DNA of 48,151 nt from an uncultured Lachnospiraceae bacterium (GTDB lineage: Bacteria; Bacillota; Clostridia; Lachnospirales; Lachnospiraceae): assembly GCA_905197485.1 (NCBI GenBank), contig CAJJYZ010000016.1, positions 1 to 48,151 of the forward strand, written 5' to 3'. Positions 7,905 through 14,779 of the stretch are shown piece after piece. Below the pieces are notes generated by a model. It was not told the DNA's origin and did not search any database. It was given only the letters and a program-made list of their open reading frames with translations. Both the position numbers and the translations under genes were made by a program. Positions within the stretch are counted from its first letter, which is position 1. The number at the start of each line of letters is the position of its first letter.

Positions 7905-9065
7905 CTACTGTTCTTCTTGGATTTTTTTCGCCGCCCGTTTGGCAAATACAAGACTTTCCAAAAGAGAGTTGCTTGCAAGGCGGTTTTTCCCATGCACACC
8001 GTTGCAGCTTGTTTCTCCTGCCGCATACAGATGCTCCATGGATGTCCGGCTGTCGGAATCTACCCAGACTCCTCCCATAAAATAGTGCTGTGCCGGCACG
8101 ACTGGAATACACTCTTTCGTCACATCATACCCTTCCTCCAGACATTTTTTATAAATGTTTGGGAAGTGGCTCAGAATCGTCTCTGTCGGAATATGCTCCA
8201 TAGAAAGCCATACATACTCTGTTCCATCTTGTTCCATCTGTTCGTGAATTGCCTTGGATACTACATCCCTTGGGAGCAATTCATTGACAAAACGCTCTTT
8301 CTTCTTATTATAGAGAACCGCGCCTTCCCCTCTTACCGACTCGGAAATCAGAAATCTCCGTCCCGGATTCTTGGAATACAATGTGGTCGGATGAATCTGC
8401 ACATAGTCCAAATGTTCTAAGCGAATCCCATGTTTCTTCGCAATCTCAATGGAATCTCCTGTCAAATGTGGAAAATTCGTGGAATGTGTATAGTTTCCAC
8501 CGATTCCTCCCGTTGCAAGAATTGTATTTTTCGCGTAAAATCTCCATGTTCCCGCTTCGTTTTCTGCTTGAATTCCGACACAGACACCATTTTCCTCGAT
8601 AACATCCGTCATTGTTGTATACTCAAGAATCTCTACATTTTCAAGCTCCTGTACTCTTGTAAGTAGTTTGCTTGTGATTTCCCTTCCTGTAATGTCTTTG
8701 TGAAAGAGGATTCTCGGCTTAGAGTGCGCTCCTTCCTTCGTATATGCCAATTCTCCTTCTTTTTTATCAAACTCTACTCCGTATCGGATCAAATCATCAA
8801 TAACATCCCTGGAACCGCGAATCATAATATCTACGGATTCCTTCCGATTCTCGTAATGCCCTGCCTTCATTGTATCTTCCATAAAATCGTCATAGTCGTT
8901 TTCATCACGCATCACGCAGATGCCTCCCTGCGCCAGAAAAGAATCGCTGCTCTCCACATCCGATTTCGTCAGCATGACAATCTTCGTCTCTCTCGGCAAA
9001 GATAACGCCGCAAATAATCCTGCGACTCCAGTTCCAACAATGATAACGTCCGCTTTTTGTTCCAT
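7905..9065 (-). CDS. nadB: L-aspartate oxidase, short form
   Basis: A 386-residue flavoprotein that oxidises L-aspartate to iminoaspartate for NadA. It has the FAD dinucleotide motif GTGVAGL near residue 11, the SFLAQGGI loop, ATGGIGG, HPTTLY, the substrate-loop arginine of RGEGA, and NGVHGKNRLASNSLLE near the C-terminus. The enterobacterial enzyme is about 540 residues; here the chain stops right after the flavin domain and lacks the C-terminal helical domain. In anaerobes fumarate rather than O2 would reoxidise the flavin (family knowledge). GGAGGA precedes the start. Confidence 0.92.
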   Translation of the reverse strand: MEQKADVIIVGTGVAGLFAALSLPRETKIVMLTKSDVESSDSFLAQGGICVMRDENDYDDFMEDTMKAGHYENRKESVDIMIRGSRDVIDDLIRYGVEFDKKEGELAYTKEGAHSKPRILFHKDITGREITSKLLTRVQELENVEILEYTTMTDVIEENGVCVGIQAENEAGTWRFYAKNTILATGGIGGNYTHSTNFPHLTGDSIEIAKKHGIRLEHLDYVQIHPTTLYSKNPGRRFLISESVRGEGAVLYNKKKERFVNELLPRDVVSKAIHEQMEQDGTEYVWLSMEHIPTETILSHFPNIYKKCLEEGYDVTKECIPVVPAQHYFMGGVWVDSDSRTSMEHLYAAGETSCNGVHGKNRLASNSLLESLVFAKRAAKKIQEEQ

Positions 9066-9081
9066 GTTTCATTCCTCCAAA

Positions 9082-9987
9082 TTACTTTGCTAATTCTAAC
9101 ATTCTTTCCAATGCTTTTCCTGATTTTTCCCGCAGTTCTTCTGTCACATGTACCTCGTTTTCTCCCGTCTCAAGCACATGGGCAATCTTCTCTAATGTCA
9201 CAAGCTTCATATCATGACAAACCGGTTCCGTCGTTGTAAAATAGAAGCTTTTATTCGGGTTTTCTTTCTCTAATTCAAATTTTACACCATTTTCTGTGCA
9301 AATGATAAATTCCTTCTTCTCACTCTTACTTGCATAATTAATAATTCCGGATGTACTTCCGAGATAGTCGGATATCCTGCAGATTGCCTCCGGACATTCC
9401 GGATGAGTCAATACTTCCGCTTCCGGATGTGCTTCTTTCGCTTTTTTCACTTCTTCCAGCTGCATCTTCTCATGCACCGGACAGAAGCCTTTGTTAAATA
9501 CAAAATGTTTCTCCGGCACCTGTTCTGCCACATAGCGGGCAAGATTTTTATCCGGAATAAAGAAAATGTTCTTGTTTGGCAACGCTTTTACAATCTTCAC
9601 TGCATTCGCAGATGTGACACACACATCCGAATGTTTCTTTAACTCTGCGGTAGAATTGATATAACATACCACTGCCAAATCATCGTATGTGTCCCTCATC
9701 TTCTGAATCGTTTCCGCATCTGCCATATGCGCCATAGCGCAATCTGCCGTCATGTCCGGCATCAGCACTGTCTTCTCCGGATTTAAAATCTTGGCGCTCT
9801 CTCCCATGAAAGAAACCCCACAAAATACAATTGTCTGTTCCTTTAATCCTACGGCAATTTTACTTAAATAAAAAGAATCGCCAATATAGTCTGCTATCTC
9901 CTGTACTTCCGGTTCTACATAGTAATGTGCCAGAATGACCGCATTTTTCTCTTCTTTTAGTTTTTTTATCTTTTCTACGATATCCAT
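9082..9987 (-). CDS. nadA: Quinolinate synthase A (4Fe-4S)
   Basis: A 301-residue enzyme that condenses iminoaspartate with dihydroxyacetone phosphate to quinolinate. It has the three-cysteine [4Fe-4S] pattern of the family (Cys in IVFCGVSFM, in HPECPEAIC, and in EPVCHDM) and the HYYVEPEVQ opening. The frame extends 11 codons upstream, but the ATG at 9987 is preferred. It follows AAGGAGAG at normal spacing, and the longer start lies too close to the promoter. First gene of nadABC-niaR. Confidence 0.94.
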   Translation of the reverse strand: MDIVEKIKKLKEEKNAVILAHYYVEPEVQEIADYIGDSFYLSKIAVGLKEQTIVFCGVSFMGESAKILNPEKTVLMPDMTADCAMAHMADAETIQKMRDTYDDLAVVCYINSTAELKKHSDVCVTSANAVKIVKALPNKNIFFIPDKNLARYVAEQVPEKHFVFNKGFCPVHEKMQLEEVKKAKEAHPEAEVLTHPECPEAICRISDYLGSTSGIINYASKSEKKEFIICTENGVKFELEKENPNKSFYFTTTEPVCHDMKLVTLEKIAHVLETGENEVHVTEELREKSGKALERMLELAK

Positions 9988-10019
9988 ATTTTTTCTCTCT
10001 CCTTGTCTCAACTTCCACA

Positions 10020-10060
10020 ATTATATCACTTGTGTTTACATGTGACAAGACACTTGTGTT
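10020..10060 (-). promoter_or_regulatory. nadABC promoter with candidate NiaR operators
   Basis: Minus-strand -35 TTGTCA (10043-10048) and -10 TATAAT (10020-10025), 17-bp spacer. Two identical decamers (plus strand CACTTGTGTT) lie at 10028-10037 and 10051-10060, one inside the spacer and one just upstream of the -35. CTTGT (10029-10033) and ACAAG (10045-10049) also form an imperfect palindrome. Repeats across the core promoter, in an operon that ends with niaR, suggest NiaR autorepression. I did not match them to a published consensus. Confidence 0.6.
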
Positions 10061-10061
10061 A

Positions 10062-10111
10062 CAAAAACAAAAAGGCTCTGGAACTATTTTTATTCATAGT
10101 GCCAAAGCCTC
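10062..10111 (-). terminator. Terminator of the LytS/LytTR operon
   Basis: Long imperfect stem beginning just after the response-regulator stop and closing at AAGGC/GCCTT, followed on the minus strand by TTTTTGTTTTTG. It separates this operon from nadA. Confidence 0.75.
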
Positions 10112-10121
10112 TTAATCTTCT

Positions 10122-10841
10122 CTACCATCCCAACAATTTTCTAAGTGTCTTTGTCTTATCTCTCGCCACCGGAAGAATCTCCGACTCATATCCTTGCATA
10201 CGGATTCCAAACGCATTATTCTTCCACGGAAATACTTCTTTCACATGCTCCAGATGAATCAGATAACTTTTCTGACAGCGGAAGAATCTTTTTCCTTCCA
10301 GCTTTTTCTCATATTCCCCTATCATTTTCCCTTCATAATATTCGTGTTCTAACGTATGAATGATACATCCCCGGTTACATGTCTCGATATAAACGATATG
10401 TGAAATCTCCTCAAACACTGTCTTTCCATCACAACTAATGGCAAGCTTCTTTCTCTCCTGTTCCTCAGAGATGGTTTCCTCTTTCGGAAGCCATCGATCC
10501 AGAATCCGGGCAAGACGTTTCTGACTGAATGGCTTCATAATATAATCTTCCACTTCCAACTCAAACGCCTCTGCCGCGTATTCAGAATACGCTGTCACAA
10601 AGACAATCTTCATCTCCGGACGGATGTTTTTCAACGCTTTCACCAAATCTGTCCCCTGAATATCGCCCAGATTAATATCCAGAAACAATAAATCAAATTC
10701 CTGTTCTACCACCAGATTCAGTGTCTTTGCTCCGCTATCTGCCTCCCAGATATCCACCTCCTCGATGGATTCTCTCAACTGGTGAATCAATTCACTTCTT
10801 GCCGGACGCTCATCATCTGCTACCGCTATTTTTATTGCCAT
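10122..10841 (-). CDS. LytTR-family response regulator
   Basis: A 239-residue regulator. The receiver domain (1-118) has DDE near residue 9, phosphoacceptor Asp in LLFLDINLGD near 54 and Lys in KPFS. A LytTR DNA-binding domain (about 132-239) carries the FFRCQKSYLIHLEHV segment. It overlaps the LytS-like kinase gene by 10 nt. LytTR proteins bind pairs of 9-bp direct repeats; such a pair lies upstream of the neighbouring symporter gene (14053-14082). By analogy with LytSR, BtsSR and YpdAB it may couple an extracellular carboxylate to transporter expression. Confidence 0.9.
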   Translation of the reverse strand: MAIKIAVADDERPARSELIHQLRESIEEVDIWEADSGAKTLNLVVEQEFDLLFLDINLGDIQGTDLVKALKNIRPEMKIVFVTAYSEYAAEAFELEVEDYIMKPFSQKRLARILDRWLPKEETISEEQERKKLAISCDGKTVFEEISHIVYIETCNRGCIIHTLEHEYYEGKMIGEYEKKLEGKRFFRCQKSYLIHLEHVKEVFPWKNNAFGIRMQGYESEILPVARDKTKTLRKLLGW

Positions 10842-12556
10842 CCTTTTTCCGTTACCCCTTTCCTAAAATGCATCGTCACGCGGCTTCCGCCTTCTTCCAG
10901 ATTTTCTATCTGAAGCCCGTTCTCCTCCCCATACATATTCTTCATCCTCCTATGAACATTGGAAAGCCCAATACTTTTTCCTATCTCTTCTCCCTGAGAC
11001 AACTTTCTTAAAACCTCTGGGTCAAAGCCGGGACCTTTATCCTGCACCTGAACCACATAACCATCCGTCTCCTGATGCGCCGAGATATGTACCTCTCGCT
11101 TTCCGTCCCTTCCTCTTCCATGACGTACCGCATTTTCCACAATCGGCTGTAAAATCAATGTCGGAATCAAAATATGCAGTTCTTCAGACAAATCATAAGT
11201 TACCACAAGATTTTCTTCAAATCTTGCTTTTTCAATCTCCAGATAATCCTGTACATGTTCAATCTCTTCCTGCATCGGCACAAGATATGCACCATTTTCC
11301 AGATTATATCGGAAATAATCCGCAAGCGTAAGAAGAAGTTCTCTCGCCCTGTCCGAGTTCTCCCTGCACACACTCGAAATTGTGTTCAATGCATTAAAAA
11401 GGAAATGTGGATTCACTTGGAACTGCAAAGCTTTGAATTCTGCCTTCTGTCGCATCTGTTCCTGCTTTTCCAGTTTCTCCATCGCCAATTGGGAGGATGC
11501 CAGCATTCCAAAGTTATGAAGAAGTTCCACATCGCTTTGATGAAATACAAACTGCTTCTTCACCCATACAAGAAGACAGCCTACTGCCCGATTCTGAATC
11601 ATGAACGGCTCCGCCAGAACCGAATACTCTCCAATCCAATCATACCAGGAGTCTTCTTTCGGAACGCTGTCGAGTGTAGACATTGTTCCTCTTTCCATCG
11701 CCTTCCGCGCAATTTCAGGAAGAAGTAATTCTTCTTTCTTTTGTTTCATATCCATCGGCTGAAATTTCATATCCTTTTGCTTCCATTCCAGCACCTTCCT
11801 CTCATCCGTAATCATGACTCCCATCCAGTCTGTTTCCTCCAAAATAACAGAAGCCATCTGCGCAATATTCTTTTTATTATGCAGCCCTTCTTTTAAAAGA
11901 GGAAGACTTATCTTTGCAATCACCGACGCCCTCTGAAGCTGTCTCGTACTCTCCAGTTCCTGGCAGACGAACACCGTATTGAAGCTGGAAATAAACATGA
12001 GCATCCCTATGGAGTTCAGAAGAATCATCGGAATGCTGACCGTAAGAAGCATATCCAGGATTTCCAGAACCGGAACTGTAGAACGAAGAAGACAGATTAA
12101 CTCTACGATTTCCGCGAAGCAAGTCAGAACAAACAAGTCTTTATATTTCCATTTTCCTCTTTGAAAATAAGGATAGAACCCTCCTCCAAGCATCCCGATG
12201 AGAAGAAGCGAATATACGGACGGCAAGGCAAACGCCGGGTCGGGAGAACCAAAATACACATAAATACATCCGAGAAGCGAAGAATAGATTCCGACAAGCG
12301 GTCCTCCGAGAAGTCCTGCCGCCAGAGCCGCAATCACCTTCGTATTCATGTTATAATCGCCAATCATGCTTCCGAAGGCAGTCGCAACGGTAATGATTCC
12401 TCCAAAGATAAGGGATAGAAGCAAATCGCCCTTCCAGTTTCTCTTTTCCTCAAGAATCAGCTTCTGCACAAGCTTCACTTTCGAAAGCCCCGATGCAATT
12501 ACGGACAAGAGACAGATATTCATTCCGATATTCCATATAAGTTCTTTGAGTTCCAT
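10832..12556 (-). CDS. LytS-like sensor histidine kinase (5TMR-GAF)
   Basis: A 574-residue kinase. The N-terminal roughly 195 residues hold multiple membrane segments of the 5TMR-LYT type with the GxxxGxxxG-rich region around 85-95. A GAF-like domain follows (about 210-345), then a His_kinase domain with QVNPHFLFNALNTIS around residue 380, and an HATPase domain (about 460-570). Relatives sense pyruvate (BtsS, YpdA) or cell-wall/membrane status (LytS). The adjacent symporter favours a small carboxylate or amino-acid ligand, which is inference. Start supported by GGAGGG 8 nt upstream. Confidence 0.9.
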   Translation of the reverse strand: MELKELIWNIGMNICLLSVIASGLSKVKLVQKLILEEKRNWKGDLLLSLIFGGIITVATAFGSMIGDYNMNTKVIAALAAGLLGGPLVGIYSSLLGCIYVYFGSPDPAFALPSVYSLLLIGMLGGGFYPYFQRGKWKYKDLFVLTCFAEIVELICLLRSTVPVLEILDMLLTVSIPMILLNSIGMLMFISSFNTVFVCQELESTRQLQRASVIAKISLPLLKEGLHNKKNIAQMASVILEETDWMGVMITDERKVLEWKQKDMKFQPMDMKQKKEELLLPEIARKAMERGTMSTLDSVPKEDSWYDWIGEYSVLAEPFMIQNRAVGCLLVWVKKQFVFHQSDVELLHNFGMLASSQLAMEKLEKQEQMRQKAEFKALQFQVNPHFLFNALNTISSVCRENSDRARELLLTLADYFRYNLENGAYLVPMQEEIEHVQDYLEIEKARFEENLVVTYDLSEELHILIPTLILQPIVENAVRHGRGRDGKREVHISAHQETDGYVVQVQDKGPGFDPEVLRKLSQGEEIGKSIGLSNVHRRMKNMYGEENGLQIENLEEGGSRVTMHFRKGVTEKGWQ

Positions 12557-12581
12557 GTGTCATTCCCTCCGTAATCGTCTA

Positions 12582-12622
12582 TGCACTCTGTGCACATGAT
12601 ATCATATTTTCACCAAGAGCGC
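12582..12622 (-). promoter_or_regulatory. Candidate promoter of the LytS-like gene
   Basis: Minus-strand -35 TTGCGC (about 12617-12622) and -10 TATCAT (about 12594-12599) with a 17-bp spacer. A small inverted repeat TGCAC-N3-GTGCA (12582-12594) abuts the -10 on its downstream side and could be an operator. Moderate match only. Confidence 0.35.
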
Positions 12623-12649
12623 AAAACTATCCTTTCTTTCCTATTGGAA

Positions 12650-12676
12650 GAGGGGCGCCCGAAACGGACGCCCCTC
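12650..12676 (-). terminator. G+C-rich hairpin after the symporter gene
   Basis: An 8-bp perfect stem (12650-12657 with 12669-12676) lies about 35 nt beyond the symporter stop. The T-run is poor on both strands, so it may be an inefficient terminator or an mRNA 3'-end stabiliser. Confidence 0.5.
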
Positions 12677-12712
12677 AAGAGTTATGTATGATTTATTTTT
12701 CTGATTGTCTGA

Positions 12713-13954
12713 TTAATATGTTACCGTTTTCTTCTCGTTGTATACGTCTCTGTCAAACTCTCCAATCTTATTGGCAACGAGCATACCAACCATAACGTCT
12801 ACGTCTACGTTCATCAATGTACGGAACATTCCTGCAAACCAGTCGATACCGATTAAGATTGCAAGGCTGTCTAACGGAAGTCCGAGTGTAGATGCCAGGA
12901 ATGTGTAAACAATGATGGAGCCTCCCGGTACGGAGATTGTTCCCATACACATCAAGCATGATAACAGAATCGCCATTCCCATCTGGAACATGGACAATTC
13001 AATTCCGGTTGCCTGCGCCATGAAGAAGATGGCTACAACATAGCACTGCGCAGCTCCGCAACTGTTCATAGACATTGTGATTGGTCCTGTAAAATCTGCT
13101 ACCTTACGGCTTACACCGAATTTTGTAACCGCATCTTCCATCTTTGTCGGAAGACAGATTGCACCGGAAGTTGTCGTAAGCGCCATGATTGACATTTTCG
13201 CGAATTTCTTCGGCATCTTCGCAACGTTTACTTTACAAAGCGCTGCTGTAAGCGGTCCATAAAGTACGAACTGAATCACGTCTCCAATAAGAAGTACGAG
13301 TAAGAATTTTCCCATAGATTCCAGCACTTCGAATCCGATACGTCCGGAAACGTCTGCCAACAGACAGAAGATACCAATCGGAGCCACATTCATCACTATC
13401 TTGATGATGTTTGTTACGATTGCGTTAATTCCTTTTACCCAGTCTACCATGTTTGTATTTCCTGTCTGTTTTGTGTAAGCTCCCATCGCCACACCGAAGA
13501 ACAAGGAGAACACGATACATGGTACCATAGAACTTTCTGCCATAGACGCGATGATATTCGTCGGTACGAATCCCAGAAGTGTGCTCTGCAGAGACGTCTC
13601 TACCACTTCTGTCGTCTCAATCGTCTCGGCTCCGAGCGGAACGCCCGCTCCCGGCTGCATAATCATAGCGAGCGCAACACCGAGCGCTGCTGAAATAATC
13701 GTAAATAAAATAATCCACTTGAATGTGTGGAATCCCATCTTTCCAACGTCTTTTCCGTCTCCGCCTCCAACTGCTGCGGCAACAGATGACATCACAAGAA
13801 GTACAACCGACATCTGAATCAGACGGATAAAGATATCGCCGATAAACTTCAGGTTCCCTGCCCATTCTCCAACAAGCGCACCAAATACAATACCGCCGAT
13901 TGTGGCAATTAAGATTTGGGTTGTCAGAGAAAGAGAAAATTTCTTCTTTTCCAT
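12713..13954 (-). CDS. Dicarboxylate/amino acid:cation symporter (DAACS family)
   Basis: A 413-residue membrane transporter of the GltP/DctA/SstT superfamily. About eight membrane helices plus two re-entrant hairpins are expected. A first hairpin motif TTTSGAICLPT corresponds to the serine-rich HP1. Helix 7 reads MNSCGA, not the NMDGT of glutamate and dicarboxylate carriers. Losing that Asp resembles SstT-type carriers and makes the substrate uncertain. The upstream frame extends 18 codons, but the ATG at 13954 is chosen because GAAAGGTG precedes it. It is probably controlled by the adjacent LytS/LytTR pair. Confidence 0.85.
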   Translation of the reverse strand: MEKKKFSLSLTTQILIATIGGIVFGALVGEWAGNLKFIGDIFIRLIQMSVVLLVMSSVAAAVGGGDGKDVGKMGFHTFKWIILFTIISAALGVALAMIMQPGAGVPLGAETIETTEVVETSLQSTLLGFVPTNIIASMAESSMVPCIVFSLFFGVAMGAYTKQTGNTNMVDWVKGINAIVTNIIKIVMNVAPIGIFCLLADVSGRIGFEVLESMGKFLLVLLIGDVIQFVLYGPLTAALCKVNVAKMPKKFAKMSIMALTTTSGAICLPTKMEDAVTKFGVSRKVADFTGPITMSMNSCGAAQCYVVAIFFMAQATGIELSMFQMGMAILLSCLMCMGTISVPGGSIIVYTFLASTLGLPLDSLAILIGIDWFAGMFRTLMNVDVDVMVGMLVANKIGEFDRDVYNEKKTVTY

Positions 13955-14014
13955 AGTTTTTTCACCTTTCCTCTCTTCCATTTTCACAATGGATGTTCCG
14001 TTTCTCATACCTTT

Positions 14015-14042
14015 ATCATACGCGTTTCTGTATGAAGCGCAA
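14015..14042 (-). promoter_or_regulatory. Promoter of the symporter gene
   Basis: Minus-strand -35 TTGCGC (14037-14042) and -10 TATGAT (14015-14020), 16-bp spacer, about 60 nt upstream of the start. The non-consensus -35 fits activation from the upstream LytTR-like repeats. Confidence 0.5.
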
Positions 14043-14052
14043 TATCTTTTGT

Positions 14053-14082
14053 TTCAACTGTCGTTTTTTCTGTGTAAACCGT
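14053..14082 (-). promoter_or_regulatory. Candidate LytTR binding site (two direct repeats)
   Basis: Minus-strand ACGGTTTAC (14074-14082) and ACAGTTGAA (14053-14061) are direct repeats with GTT cores exactly 21 bp apart. The general LytTR consensus is two 9-bp repeats of the form [TA][AC][CA]GTTN[AG][TG] about 12 bp apart, which gives the same period. The proximal repeat ends 11 bp upstream of the -35, a typical activator position. Confidence 0.6.
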
Positions 14083-14125
14083 CATTTTTCGCGTACAAAA
14101 GTTTCTCCTTATCGTAAAATAATCC

Positions 14126-14156
14126 ACAAAAAAATTGCGCATACGCGCAATTTTTT
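14126..14156 (-). terminator. Terminator of the BMP/phosphoesterase operon
   Basis: Perfect stem (14129-14140 with 14145-14156, loop ATAC). It overlaps the phosphoesterase stop codon and is followed on the minus strand by a run of T. A-runs and T-runs on both sides could make it bidirectional. Confidence 0.75.
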
Positions 14157-14775
14157 ATCGAATGTGCTCTTCCGGATTCTCATCCTCAAAATCGAAAACG
14201 CATCGTTCATAAGCATTGATGATATGAGTTTCCTGATATTTGTCGTATCGTTTGTGGTTTCTTCCATAGGACAGATGCACATGTCCATGCAAGAAAAATT
14301 TCGGATTATATTTCTCAATCAGATTGATGAAAGAGCGAAAGCCTTGATGTGGCAGGTCTCTTCCATCGTTGAGCTGATATGCCGGCGCATGTGTCACCAG
14401 AATATCGAATCCCCGCTTTCGGAACAGTTTAAACCAAAGCTTCCGAATCCTTTGCTTCATCTCACGCTCCGTATACTGATAATCACCTGGAGTATAGCGC
14501 ATGGAGCCCCCCAGTCCCAGAATCCTGACGCCTTTATATTCAAAAATATCATCATCGATGCAAATACATCCATCCGGATTCACCATATCATATTTCACAT
14601 CATGATTCCCATGCACATACAGTACCGGAGCCGATGTAAATGTTGCAAGAAACGACAAATAGGTCGGCTCCAAGTCTCCGCATGAAATAATCAAATCAAT
14701 GCCTTCCAGCTTACTTTTCTCAAAATAATCCCAATAATACGGCGATTCATAATCCGCTATCGCAAGTATTCTCAT
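14155..14775 (-). CDS. Calcineurin-like metallophosphoesterase
   Basis: A 206-residue cytosolic phosphoesterase with the metallophosphatase motifs in order: D8 (as DYE rather than the usual DxH), SCGDLE near 31-36, GNHD near 57-60, LVTHAPAY near 125-130 and GHVH near 163-166. Substrate unknown; small relatives act on phosphodiesters or nucleotides. It begins 4 nt after the ParB-like/BMP gene, so the two are co-transcribed and probably act together. Confidence 0.8.
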   Translation of the reverse strand: MRILAIADYESPYYWDYFEKSKLEGIDLIISCGDLEPTYLSFLATFTSAPVLYVHGNHDVKYDMVNPDGCICIDDDIFEYKGVRILGLGGSMRYTPGDYQYTEREMKQRIRKLWFKLFRKRGFDILVTHAPAYQLNDGRDLPHQGFRSFINLIEKYNPKFFLHGHVHLSYGRNHKRYDKYQETHIINAYERCVFDFEDENPEEHIR

Positions 14776-14779
14776 CCTT

